Shown in pieces: positions 9,611 to 18,380 of a stretch of 44,984 nt of DNA (positions are counted from its first letter, which is position 1; each line of letters opens with the position of its first letter). The notes below the pieces were generated by a model. The model had not been told where the DNA came from. It did not search any database and was given only the letters and a program-made list of their open reading frames with translations. Source of the DNA: an uncultured Pelagibacteraceae bacterium (GTDB lineage Bacteria; Pseudomonadota; Alphaproteobacteria; Pelagibacterales; Pelagibacteraceae); contig CACGNF010000006.1 of NCBI GenBank assembly GCA_902574345.1, positions 1 to 44,984 of the forward strand, written 5' to 3'. The position numbers and the translations under genes were made by a program.

Positions 9611-10281
9611 TTAATAAGGAATTACAAAAAAGGATTTTGAGCTCAATAATTTTGTTACCAGTATCATTTTTTTTTATTATTCAGGGATCTTTTACTTTTA
9701 TATTTTTTTTGAGTTTAATTTTTTTGGCAACAAGTTTTGAATGGTTTAAAATGACAAAAAAAAATAATTTTATAAGAATTTTTGGATTGTTTTTCTTATT
9801 TTTTTCTTTTTTTTCAACAGTCTATTTAAGACAATATATAGGTTTAAATTTCTTCCTATTTTTAATTATAGTTTGTATATTTACTGATATTGGCGGTTAT
9901 ATCTTCGGAAAAACTTTTAAAGGTCCTAGGTTGACTAAAGTAAGTCCAAAAAAAACATATTCAGGAGTTATTGGAAGTTTTCTCATCTCATTATTATTCG
10001 GGTTAATTTACATAAAATATTTAGGGCAAAAAAGTAGAATTCTTTTAGAAACGGACTTTATATTTATAATTATGCTAATTTTATTTATTTCATTAGTGAG
10101 CCAAATAGGGGATCTAATTATTTCTTTTTTCAAAAGAAAAGCTAGATTAAAGGATACTGGGAAAATTTTACCAGGCCATGGAGGTTTTTTAGATAGGATT
10201 GATGGCATAATTTTCGTAATGCCAATAACTTATCTTTGTGTATTACCCATTTTAATTAACAGATTAGATCTAATTAAATAA
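9607..10281 (+). CDS. cdsA: Phosphatidate cytidylyltransferase
   Basis: Integral membrane enzyme making CDP-diacylglycerol from phosphatidic acid and CTP, the branch point to all phospholipids. It has 224 residues with several hydrophobic helices. The C-terminal CDS signature is clear: DIGGYIFGKTFKG, the central SPKKTYSG, then GDLIISFFKRKARLKDTG and LPGHGGFLDRIDG. The protein is short compared with E. coli CdsA (285 aa), mainly in the N-terminal membrane part. A run of nine T residues (9667-9675) lies near the start. It overlaps dxr by one base. Confidence 0.94.
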   Translation: MINKELQKRILSSIILLPVSFFFIIQGSFTFIFFLSLIFLATSFEWFKMTKKNNFIRIFGLFFLFFSFFSTVYLRQYIGLNFFLFLIIVCIFTDIGGYIFGKTFKGPRLTKVSPKKTYSGVIGSFLISLLFGLIYIKYLGQKSRILLETDFIFIIMLILFISLVSQIGDLIISFFKRKARLKDTGKILPGHGGFLDRIDGIIFVMPITYLCVLPILINRLDLIK

Positions 10282-11444
10282 TGAAAAAAAAAATTGCTAT
10301 TCTTGGTTCTACAGGTTCAATTGGTAAATGTTTAATTGATATAATTAAAAAAAATAAAAGAAATTTTGAAATAATCCTTCTTTCGGCAGATGAAAATTAT
10401 AAAGAACTTTTAAAGCAAGCTAAATTTTTTAATGTAAAAAATTTAATCATTACCAATCATAAAAGTTTCGATACAATTAAAAAAAATAAATACTCAAAAA
10501 AAATAAATATTTATAATAATTTTAATAGTCTCAAAAAAATTTTTAAGAAAAAAATCGATTATACAATGAGTTCTATCTCAGGAATCCAAGGACTTAAACC
10601 TACGATTGAAATCATTAAATATACTAATAAAATAGCAATCGCTAACAAAGAGGCAATAATATGTGGATGGGATTTAATAGAGAAAAACTTAAAAAAACAC
10701 AAGACACAATTTATTCCTGTAGACTCAGAACATTTTTCTATTTGGTATGCATTAAATAATATTGATAGAAATCTTATTGATAAAATTTATTTAACCGCAT
10801 CAGGAGGACCTTTTTTAAATAGTCCTATAAACAAATTAAAAAAAGTAAATATTAAACAAGCAACGAAACACCCAAATTGGAAAATGGGAAAAAAAATATC
10901 AATTGACTCAGCTACTATGATTAACAAAGTCTTTGAGGTGGTGGAGGCAAAAAAGATATTTAACGTACCATATAATAAGTTATCAATTATTGTTCACCCA
11001 AAATCCTATGTACACGCTATTATCAAGCTAAAGAATGGGTTCACTAAAATTATTGTGCACGACACAAATATGAGAATTCCTATTTTTAATTCCTTATATT
11101 CATCTAAAAGAATCATAAATTCAAAAAAATTGAATTTTAAAATTTTAAATAATTTGGATTTTAGAGCCGTTGATTTAAAAAAATTTCCACTAGTCCGAAT
11201 CTTAAAAATATTACCTAACAACACCTCATTATTTGAAACAATTTTGGTAACAATTAATGATAAATTTGTAGAATTATTTTTAGATAATAAGATTAAATTT
11301 ACTGATATTTCACAAAAAATGAATAAAATGCTGAATCTTAATAGTTTAAAAAAATATAAAAAAATAAAACCAAAAAGTATTGATGAAATTATTAAAACGA
11401 ATAAAAAAATAAGACACGATGTTGAACTTTTGACTAAAAAATGA
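10281..11444 (+). CDS. dxr: 1-deoxy-D-xylulose 5-phosphate reductoisomerase
   Basis: Second step of the MEP isoprenoid pathway, converting DXP to MEP with NADPH. It has 387 residues. The NADPH-binding N-terminus is IAILGSTGSIGK. Catalytic and metal residues lie in NKEAIICGW and PVDSEHFSIW, and the substrate-binding segment is TASGGPF...HPNWKMGKKISIDSATM. NKVFEVVEAKKIF and HPKSYVHAI follow. It feeds the same pathway as ispDF at 33210-34316. It overlaps bamA by 4 bases, with no rseP in between (see findings). Confidence 0.96.
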   Translation: MKKKIAILGSTGSIGKCLIDIIKKNKRNFEIILLSADENYKELLKQAKFFNVKNLIITNHKSFDTIKKNKYSKKINIYNNFNSLKKIFKKKIDYTMSSISGIQGLKPTIEIIKYTNKIAIANKEAIICGWDLIEKNLKKHKTQFIPVDSEHFSIWYALNNIDRNLIDKIYLTASGGPFLNSPINKLKKVNIKQATKHPNWKMGKKISIDSATMINKVFEVVEAKKIFNVPYNKLSIIVHPKSYVHAIIKLKNGFTKIIVHDTNMRIPIFNSLYSSKRIINSKKLNFKILNNLDFRAVDLKKFPLVRILKILPNNTSLFETILVTINDKFVELFLDNKIKFTDISQKMNKMLNLNSLKKYKKIKPKSIDEIIKTNKKIRHDVELLTKK

Positions 11445-13693
11445 ATATGTCTAAGCTTTTCTGTAAAATCAAATTATTATTAATATTTATTTTGCTTATC
11501 TTTACTTCTGTTTTGAGAGCAGAGATTATCAATGAGATTAATATTGAGGGAAATCAACGTATTTCGCCAGAAACAATTAAAATGTTTTCTGGTGTATCTA
11601 TTAAAAGCGATTTATCAGAGAATGATTTAAATAAAATATTAAAGCAATTGTATCAAACAAATTTTTTTGATTTTGTATCAGTTAAGATTGAAAATAAAAT
11701 TCTAATTATTAAAGTAAAAGAAAACCCAATCATACAAAATATAAATTATGAAGGAATTAAATCATCTGAAATGTTAGATGATTTAAAAAAAGACATATTT
11801 TTAAAGACAAGATCTTCTTTTAATCAAGTTTTATTAAAAAAAGATGAGGAAAATATTAAAAATTTTTTAAAAAAAAAAGGATATTATTTCTCTGAAATAG
11901 AAATATTAATAGATGAATTAGAGGATAATAAAATTAATTTAACTTATAATATTTCTTTAGGTGAAAAAGCCAAAATCCGTAAAATTACCTTTATAGGAAA
12001 TAAAATTTTCAAAGATAAGAAGTTAAAAAGTGTAATTTTGAGTGAAGAGCATAAACCATGGAAATTTTTATCTGGAAAAAAATATTTAAATGAGTCATTG
12101 ATTGAATATGATGAAAGATTGCTTAAAAATTATTATCTAAACAAAGGTTATTACAATGTTATTGTAAACTCATCATTTGCAAAAATGACTGATAGAGAGT
12201 CATTTGAATTAATTTTTAATATTGAGGCAAATTCAAAATTATTTTTTGGCAATCTAAACATAGATTTACCAAGTGATTTTTCCAAACCTAATTATGATAA
12301 AGTGGAAAAATTTTTTAAGAAGTTAGAAAATGAACCTTATTCCATAAATCGAATAGAAGATATAGTAGAAAAAATAGAAACCATAACAATCAATGAACAA
12401 TATGAGTCTATCAAAGCTAATATAAAAGAAACTATAATTGATGATAAAATTAATATTGATTTTAAAATAGAAGAAACTGAAAAATTTTTTATTGAAAGAA
12501 TAAATATTTTTGGAAATAATATTACTTTAGAGTCAGTTATAAGAAATCAAATTGAAATAGATGAGGGTGATCCATTCAATCAAATACTTTATGCAAAGTC
12601 TATAAATAATATAAAATCTCTAAATTTCTTTGAAAGTGTAAATGGTCAAATTGTAGATGGTAATGAATTTAACTCAAAAGTTATTAATATAACTATAACC
12701 GAAAAAGCTACTGGTGAAATCTTTGCTGGTGTTGGAACAGGAACAGAAGGCTCTTCTTTTTCATTTGGAGTAAAGGAGAATAATTATTTGGGAAGAGGTG
12801 TAAAAGTTGATAGCAACTTAAATGTCTCAGATGAAAGGATAAAAGGAAAGTTTATAGTTTCTAATCCAAATTATAAAAATTCTGACAAAAGAATTGATTT
12901 GGCGCTTGAAGCTACTTCAGTTGATAGACTAGGAACATCTGGATATAAATCTAATGTTACTGGATTTACAATTGGTACACAATTTGAGTATTTGGATGAT
13001 TTTAGGCTTGGATTATCTACCAAAAATAATATTGAAAAAATAGATGTCGATGGAAGTGCGTCTGCTAAACAAAAAAAACAAGATGGAAATTACTTTGATA
13101 GCTTCATTGGTTTAGACTTTATTTATGATAAAAGAAATCAGAGATATCAAACCACAAGTGGTTTTTTAAGTGATTATAATGTGAATTTACCAATTTTGAG
13201 TGACACAAATACCCTTACCAATGTTTATAACTATAAAGTTTTTAAAGAATTATATGAGAATAATGTCTCCTCATTTTCATTTTTATTTAAGGGAGCGAGT
13301 TCACTAAGTGGTGATGATATCAAACTTTCTGAGAGAATGTTTATACCTGGAAGAAAATTGAGAGGTTTTGAAACAGGCAAAATTGGACCTAAAGATGGAA
13401 GTGATTTTATCGGTGGAAATTATGTTTCAACTATTAACGCTACAACTTCTTTACCCAAAATATTAGAAGATGTTCAGAATGTAGATATCGTTATGTTTGC
13501 AGATGCAGCAAATATATGGGGTGTTGATTATGATAGTTCACTTGATAAAAGTGGCATTAGAAGTTCGGTTGGAATAGGACTAGATTGGTTGACACCTGTG
13601 GGACCTTTAACTTTTTCATTTGCCAAACCAATAACCAAAGAACCTACTGATATCGAGGAAACATTTAGATTTAATATAGGTACCAGTTTTTAA
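11441..13693 (+). CDS. bamA: Outer membrane protein assembly factor BamA
   Basis: Omp85 protein that inserts beta-barrels into the outer membrane. It has 750 residues. A signal peptide covers about residues 1-27 (hydrophobic core LLLIFILLIF, probable cleavage after LRA). Repeated POTRA domains follow (starts such as INEINIEGNQRIS, IRKITFIGNKIF, IERINIFGNNI), then a barrel from about residue 400. The barrel carries the conserved lid motif MFIPGRKLRGFETGKIGP, and the chain ends in phenylalanine, as expected. A start at M3 is also possible. An A10 run lies at 11869-11878. Confidence 0.95.
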   Translation: MNMSKLFCKIKLLLIFILLIFTSVLRAEIINEINIEGNQRISPETIKMFSGVSIKSDLSENDLNKILKQLYQTNFFDFVSVKIENKILIIKVKENPIIQNINYEGIKSSEMLDDLKKDIFLKTRSSFNQVLLKKDEENIKNFLKKKGYYFSEIEILIDELEDNKINLTYNISLGEKAKIRKITFIGNKIFKDKKLKSVILSEEHKPWKFLSGKKYLNESLIEYDERLLKNYYLNKGYYNVIVNSSFAKMTDRESFELIFNIEANSKLFFGNLNIDLPSDFSKPNYDKVEKFFKKLENEPYSINRIEDIVEKIETITINEQYESIKANIKETIIDDKINIDFKIEETEKFFIERINIFGNNITLESVIRNQIEIDEGDPFNQILYAKSINNIKSLNFFESVNGQIVDGNEFNSKVINITITEKATGEIFAGVGTGTEGSSFSFGVKENNYLGRGVKVDSNLNVSDERIKGKFIVSNPNYKNSDKRIDLALEATSVDRLGTSGYKSNVTGFTIGTQFEYLDDFRLGLSTKNNIEKIDVDGSASAKQKKQDGNYFDSFIGLDFIYDKRNQRYQTTSGFLSDYNVNLPILSDTNTLTNVYNYKVFKELYENNVSSFSFLFKGASSLSGDDIKLSERMFIPGRKLRGFETGKIGPKDGSDFIGGNYVSTINATTSLPKILEDVQNVDIVMFADAANIWGVDYDSSLDKSGIRSSVGIGLDWLTPVGPLTFSFAKPITKEPTDIEETFRFNIGTSF

Positions 13694-14206
13694 ATGAATA
13701 TTATTAAAAAATTTTTCACTATCTTTGTAGTGTTATTTTTATTTGTGCCCTCATCACATGGTGAGGATAAAATTGTATATTTAGATTTAGATAACGTTGT
13801 GACTAACACAAATGCTGGTAAATCAATTTTAGATCAACTCGAAAAATCTAAAAAATCGGCGCTGTTAAGTTTTGAGAAAAAAGAAAAGGAATTAAAAATT
13901 ATTGAGGATGAAATTAAAAAACAAAAAAATATCATTTCTGATAAAGAATTACAAAAAAAATTGCTTGAATTTAGAAAAGAGCTTTCAAATTTTCGTCAAG
14001 AAAGACAAAAAGTTGTAAATGAATTTAATCAAAAGAAAAAAGTAGAATTTGATCAATTTTTTAAAAAAATCACACCTATTATAGAAAGATATGTTAGTGA
14101 AAAAAATATTGATATGGTACTTGATAGAAAAAAAGTTTTTGTAGCAAGTAAAAAAAAAGATATTACAAAAGAAATTATAAAGATAATTAATACTAATTTA
14201 AAATGA
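13694..14206 (+). CDS. skp: Periplasmic chaperone Skp/OmpH family
   Basis: Holds unfolded outer-membrane proteins in the periplasm on their way to BamA. It has 170 residues with a signal peptide (hydrophobic FFTIFVVLFLFVPSSHG, cleavage likely after SHG). A short beta segment IVYLDLDNVVTNTNAG is followed by a long charged coiled coil (about 45-130) and a short C-terminal part. This matches the Skp tentacle layout. It lies between bamA and the lipid A genes, as in many proteobacteria. It directly follows the bamA stop and overlaps fabZ by 4 bases. Confidence 0.9.
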   Translation: MNIIKKFFTIFVVLFLFVPSSHGEDKIVYLDLDNVVTNTNAGKSILDQLEKSKKSALLSFEKKEKELKIIEDEIKKQKNIISDKELQKKLLEFRKELSNFRQERQKVVNEFNQKKKVEFDQFFKKITPIIERYVSEKNIDMVLDRKKVFVASKKKDITKEIIKIINTNLK

Positions 14207-14652
14207 AAACTCATTTAGATAAAAAACAAATCATTGAATTATTACCTCATCGTGAACCTATGCTTTTAATAGACGAACTTTATGATATTAAAAAATTATT
14301 TTCTGCTACAGCTGTTGTTAATGTAAAAAAAAATAGTTTTTTTGTTAATGGTCATTTTCCAGGACAACCTGTTATGCCTGGTGTTTTAATTGTAGAGTCT
14401 TTTGGTCAAGCTGCTGCTGCTTTAACAGCCCATGGTTTAGATAAATCAACCTATGAAAATAAATTGGTATTTTTAATGGGTGTAGAAAAGGCAAGATTTA
14501 GAAATCCAGTTATTCCTGATTGTAAATTAATCTTAAAGATAGAGGCTATTAGATCTCATGGTCGTGTTTGGAAATATAAAGGAGAAGCATTTGTGGATGA
14601 TAAAAAAATGGCGGATGCAATATGGTCAGCTACAATTGTCGACAAGAAATAA
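14203..14652 (+). CDS. fabZ: (3R)-hydroxyacyl-ACP dehydratase FabZ
   Basis: Dehydrates 3-hydroxyacyl-ACP in fatty-acid elongation, drawing on the same substrate pool as LpxA and LpxD. It has 149 residues with LLPHREPMLLIDEL at the N-terminus and the catalytic histidine/glutamate motif GHFPGQPVMPGVLIVES. FMGVEKARFRNPVIPGD-like FRNPVIPDCKL follows. Here it precedes lpxD, whereas the common order is skp-lpxD-fabZ-lpxA. Confidence 0.95.
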   Translation: MKTHLDKKQIIELLPHREPMLLIDELYDIKKLFSATAVVNVKKNSFFVNGHFPGQPVMPGVLIVESFGQAAAALTAHGLDKSTYENKLVFLMGVEKARFRNPVIPDCKLILKIEAIRSHGRVWKYKGEAFVDDKKMADAIWSATIVDKK

Positions 14653-14703
14653 TTAGCAATAATTCTTGATAACACAACAACCTGTGCTTTGATAAAAGCA
14701 ATT

Positions 14704-15681
14704 ATGTCTAATCCATTTTTTACTAATAATGGACCATTTAAAATTTCAGAAATCTTCAAAATTTTAAAAATTGAACTTAAAATTGAGGAAAACCTGTTAG
14801 TAAAAGATATTCAGGATTTAAATAATGCTGATACAGATTGTATTACATTTTTTCACTCAAAAAAATATAATCAAATAGCAAGAAAAACCAAAGCCTCATA
14901 TTGTATCACAACACAAAATTTAAAAGACTATCTTCCAAACAATTGCACTCCTATTGTGGTTGAAAATGTATTAGTTTCAACCTCACTTGTTACTCAAAAG
15001 TTTTATCCAAATTCAATTGAGGATGAGTATGATGCCTCCGCTGTCGATATAAAAGATACCACTCTAAAAGATATAGTAACTGCTGGAAAAAATGTATTAG
15101 TTGGAGACAACGTCAAAATTGGAAAAAATTGTTTAATTGGACATAACTCAATTATAGAACGAAATGTTCAAATTGGTGATAATTGTAAAATTGGATCTAA
15201 CACAATTTTAAGAAATTCTGTGATAAAAGATAACGTGACTATTTTAGATAATTGTGTAATTGGAAAAAAAGGATTTGGTTTTTTTCCATCACAGATTAAA
15301 AATTTGAGATATCCTCATATAGGTATCGTTATAATCAATGAAAATTCTGAAATTGGATGTGGATCTACAATAGATCGTGGTTCTTTATCTAATACAGAAA
15401 TTGGTAAAAATACTTTTTTAGATAATCAAATTCATATAGCTCATAATGTTAAAATTGGTGAAAATACAATTATAGCTGGACAAGTCGGAATTGCAGGGAG
15501 TTCGATTATTGGTAATAATGTGAAAATTGGCGGTCAAGCTGGAATATCCGGACATCTCAGAGTAGGAAATAATGTTGAAATCGGTGGTGGCAGTGGTGTT
15601 ATAAAAGATATTCCTGATAATGCAAAAGTTATGGGTTATCCAGCAAAAAGTATTAGAGAATTTTTGAAAGATAATAGATGA
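14704..15681 (+). CDS. lpxD: UDP-3-O-acylglucosamine N-acyltransferase
   Basis: Third step of lipid A synthesis, adding the N-linked hydroxyacyl chain. From the ATG at 14704 it has 325 residues. The ORF track uses a TTG at 14689 five codons earlier, but MSNPFF is the more natural start and neither has a clear Shine-Dalgarno. The N-terminal uridine-binding domain (about 1-100, with DCITFFHSKKY) is followed by left-handed beta-helix hexapeptide repeats (IGDNCKIGSNTIL and similar). The catalytic-histidine region is NQIHIAHNVKIGENT. A 6-bp hairpin sits just before the ATG. It overlaps lpxA by 4 bases. Confidence 0.94.
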   Translation: MSNPFFTNNGPFKISEIFKILKIELKIEENLLVKDIQDLNNADTDCITFFHSKKYNQIARKTKASYCITTQNLKDYLPNNCTPIVVENVLVSTSLVTQKFYPNSIEDEYDASAVDIKDTTLKDIVTAGKNVLVGDNVKIGKNCLIGHNSIIERNVQIGDNCKIGSNTILRNSVIKDNVTILDNCVIGKKGFGFFPSQIKNLRYPHIGIVIINENSEIGCGSTIDRGSLSNTEIGKNTFLDNQIHIAHNVKIGENTIIAGQVGIAGSSIIGNNVKIGGQAGISGHLRVGNNVEIGGGSGVIKDIPDNAKVMGYPAKSIREFLKDNR

Positions 15682-16460
15682 TACATAACACTGCTATCGT
15701 TGATCCAAAATCTAAAATTTCATCTAACGTAGAGGTAGGTCCCTATTCAGTAATTGGACCAAATGTTGAGGTAGGAGAAAATACTATCATCCAGTCTCAT
15801 GTTAGTATTGTGGGAAACACTAAGATTGGGAAGAAAAATAAGATTTATCCATTTGCTTCTATTGGAAACGATCCTCAAGATCTTAAATTTAATGGTGAGA
15901 ATACTAAATTAGAAATTGGAGATAACAATAAAATAAGAGAATATGTAACAATAAATCCAGGCACTAAAGGTGGCGGTGGTATTACTAAAATTGGTAATGG
16001 ATGTTTATTTATGGTTTCTTCACATATAGCACATGATTGTTTAGTCGAGGATAATGTAATACTTGCAAATAATGTTCCACTTGGCGGACATGCACATATT
16101 GAGCAAAATGTAATAATCGGAGGTAATTCAGCTGTACAACAGTTTACTAGAGTAGGTAAGTTTGCAATGATAGGTGGAATGTGTGGAGTTGTAAGAGACA
16201 TCATCCCATATGCAATGGTACATGGAAATAGAAGTGTTCTTCAAGGTTTAAATTTAATTGGTTTAAGAAGAAAAAATATACCCAATAAAGAAATCTTAGT
16301 CTTAAGTGAAGCATACAAAGAAATCTTTAAAAACGAAAATTTGACGGAAAATTTGAAAAATTTAAACGCTGAGATTAAAAAAAATAGTCTTGTAAAAGAC
16401 GTTGTTGATTTTTTAGAAAAAGATAAAAAAAGACCAATATGCACACCTTTTTCAAAATAA
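15678..16460 (+). CDS. lpxA: UDP-N-acetylglucosamine acyltransferase
   Basis: First committed step of lipid A synthesis, O-acylating UDP-GlcNAc from hydroxyacyl-ACP. It has 260 residues, the standard length. Hexapeptide repeats start at once (IHNTAIVDPKSKISSNVEV). Family-specific features include NDPQDLKFNGENTKLEIGDN, the catalytic-histidine stretch SSHIAHDCLVEDN and GGHAHIEQNVIIGG. A helical C-terminal domain beginning near GLNLIGLRRKNI follows. One base separates it from lpxI. Confidence 0.96.
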   Translation: MIHNTAIVDPKSKISSNVEVGPYSVIGPNVEVGENTIIQSHVSIVGNTKIGKKNKIYPFASIGNDPQDLKFNGENTKLEIGDNNKIREYVTINPGTKGGGGITKIGNGCLFMVSSHIAHDCLVEDNVILANNVPLGGHAHIEQNVIIGGNSAVQQFTRVGKFAMIGGMCGVVRDIIPYAMVHGNRSVLQGLNLIGLRRKNIPNKEILVLSEAYKEIFKNENLTENLKNLNAEIKKNSLVKDVVDFLEKDKKRPICTPFSK

Positions 16461-16461
16461 A

Positions 16462-17247
16462 ATGATAGGTTTATTTTTAGGTGACACAGACTTTTCGAAA
16501 ATCGTTCTTAAAAAAATAAAAAAACTGAAAAAAAAGCACTTTATAATTGATTTTTCTAATAAGAATGATTTTGCTAAAGAAAAAAATTCTTACAGAATTA
16601 GTATTGGAAAATTTGGAAGAATAATAGACTTAATCAAAAAGCAAAAATCGAATAAAGTTCTTTTTGCTGGAAAAATCGCTAAACCAAAATTTTCTACATT
16701 GAGATTAGATTTGAAAGGTATCTATTACATGCCGAGTATTATAAAAGCTGCTAAATTAGGAGATGCAGCTATAATTAAAGTCATAATTGAAATTCTTAAA
16801 AAAGAAAAAATTGATGTCATAAGTTCAACTCATTTCAATCCAGAGTTAACCGCTAAAAAAGGTTTACATACAAAGATAAAACCTTCTCGAGCTGATATTA
16901 AATCAATCAATAGAGGTATAAAATATTTAGCTAAAACTAATAGTTATGATCATATTCAAGCACTAGTGGTGAGAGATAATAAGATAATAGCGAAAGAAGA
17001 CAATAGAGGTACTAAAAAAATGATGACTAAATTAAAGAATAATTCTGGCGGTATTTTAATAAAGTTTCCGAAAAAAAAACAAGATTTGAGAATGGATTTA
17101 CCAACAATAGGGATACAAACCATTAAAGATTGTAAAAAATATGGATTAAAAGGAATAGTTCTTAAATCAAAAAAAAATATCTTTTTAGATAAATCTAAAA
17201 GTATTGAATTTGCTGATAAAAATAAAATTTTTATTTTGATAAAATGA
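16462..17247 (+). CDS. lpxI: UDP-2,3-diacylglucosamine pyrophosphatase LpxI (DUF1009)
   Basis: Cleaves UDP-diacylglucosamine to lipid X, replacing the unrelated LpxH. It has 261 residues. The N-terminal domain starts MIGLFLGDTDF. The C-terminal domain shows a variant of the family motif (KEDNRGTKKMM, normally EGTDEML-like) and the conserved DLPTIGIQT stretch that contains a catalytic aspartate in the family. Its position between lpxA and lpxB supports the call. It is lysine-rich even for this genome. It overlaps lpxB by 4 bases. Confidence 0.92.
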   Translation: MIGLFLGDTDFSKIVLKKIKKLKKKHFIIDFSNKNDFAKEKNSYRISIGKFGRIIDLIKKQKSNKVLFAGKIAKPKFSTLRLDLKGIYYMPSIIKAAKLGDAAIIKVIIEILKKEKIDVISSTHFNPELTAKKGLHTKIKPSRADIKSINRGIKYLAKTNSYDHIQALVVRDNKIIAKEDNRGTKKMMTKLKNNSGGILIKFPKKKQDLRMDLPTIGIQTIKDCKKYGLKGIVLKSKKNIFLDKSKSIEFADKNKIFILIK

Positions 17248-18380
17248 AAAAAATATTTGTGCTTACAGGAGAACCCTCAGGGGATAAATTGGCTTCCACA
17301 GCAATTTCAAAACTTCAAAAAGATTATACCAATATTGAATATTTATCTGTAGGTGGATCAAATTTAAGAAAAATTGGCATAGAGTCTATCTTTGATTTGA
17401 AAGAAATAACTTATTTGGGTTTTACGAGTGTTTTGTTAAATATTTTTAAGATTAATAAAAGAATTAATCAAACTGTTAAAGAAATCTTGAAATTCAATCC
17501 AGATGTTTTGTTTAGTGTTGATAGTCCAGATTTTACTTTAAGAGTTGCAGAAAAGGTTAAAAAAATTAATCCTCAAATTAAAACAATTCACTATGTAGCT
17601 CCACAAGTTTGGATTTGGAGAAAAGGAAGGGTAAAAAAGATTAAAAAATTTATTGATCATATTCTTTTATTATTTGATTTTGAAAAAAAATTTTTTGATG
17701 AAGAAAATATAAATAATACTTTTGTAGGTCATCCATTAATAGAAAATAACAAAAATAATAAAACAGATATCAATAATTTTATTTCTAATAATAAAAAGAT
17801 AATCTCTATATTTCCGGGTAGTCGAAAATCAGAAACAAATGTTTTATTACCAATATTGATTGATTTTATAAATATGATGAACAAAAGAAATTCAAATTAT
17901 AATTTTATTTTTCATGCTACTGAAGAAAACAAAAATAACATTGTTGAGTATATTAAAGATAAGAATTTGAATAATATTGATGTAATTTCAGATGAAAATA
18001 TGAAAAAAGAAATATTATCAAATTCAATTTTTGCTGTATGTAAGTCAGGAACAATATCTCTCCAAGTCTGTAATGCTAATGTTCCTTCAATAATTATTTA
18101 TAAGTTAAATTTTATAAATTTTATGATCTTTAAATTATTGGTAAATGTTAAATTTGCAAATATCATCAATATAATTAATAATAAAGAAGTCATTCCTGAA
18201 TTGTTGCAAAGTGAGTGTAATGCAAAAGAAATTTATAATTCTGTTTTATATATGCTTAAAAATCCAGAGATTGGAAAAAAACAATTAGAACAATGCAATC
18301 AAACTTTAAAAGGAATTAGATCGAACTCTTCATCATCTAATGAAGTAGCCACAATATTAAGAAATAGTCTTGTTGGATAA
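17244..18380 (+). CDS. lpxB: Lipid-A-disaccharide synthase
   Basis: Joins lipid X and UDP-diacylglucosamine into the lipid A disaccharide. This is a GT19 glycosyltransferase of 378 residues. Motifs include VLTGEPSGDKLAS at the N-terminus, VGGSNLRKIG, SVDSPDFTLRVA, HYVAPQVWIWRKGR, FVGHPL, FPGSRKSE and CKSGTISLQ. It closes the lpx block. Its last 24 bases overlap the 3' end of gltX on the other strand, with no visible terminator between them. Confidence 0.95.
   Translation: MKKIFVLTGEPSGDKLASTAISKLQKDYTNIEYLSVGGSNLRKIGIESIFDLKEITYLGFTSVLLNIFKINKRINQTVKEILKFNPDVLFSVDSPDFTLRVAEKVKKINPQIKTIHYVAPQVWIWRKGRVKKIKKFIDHILLLFDFEKKFFDEENINNTFVGHPLIENNKNNKTDINNFISNNKKIISIFPGSRKSETNVLLPILIDFINMMNKRNSNYNFIFHATEENKNNIVEYIKDKNLNNIDVISDENMKKEILSNSIFAVCKSGTISLQVCNANVPSIIIYKLNFINFMIFKLLVNVKFANIINIINNKEVIPELLQSECNAKEIYNSVLYMLKNPEIGKKQLEQCNQTLKGIRSNSSSSNEVATILRNSLVG

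Noticed and set aside
14636-14645. TTGTCGACAA palindrome at the fabZ 3' end
   Set aside because: Short, inside coding sequence, and explained by the codons for the last residues of FabZ.
15875-16204. 109-codon minus-strand ORF opposite lpxA
   Set aside because: Its sequence reflects the regular hexapeptide repeats of lpxA read backwards; no start signal or family likeness.
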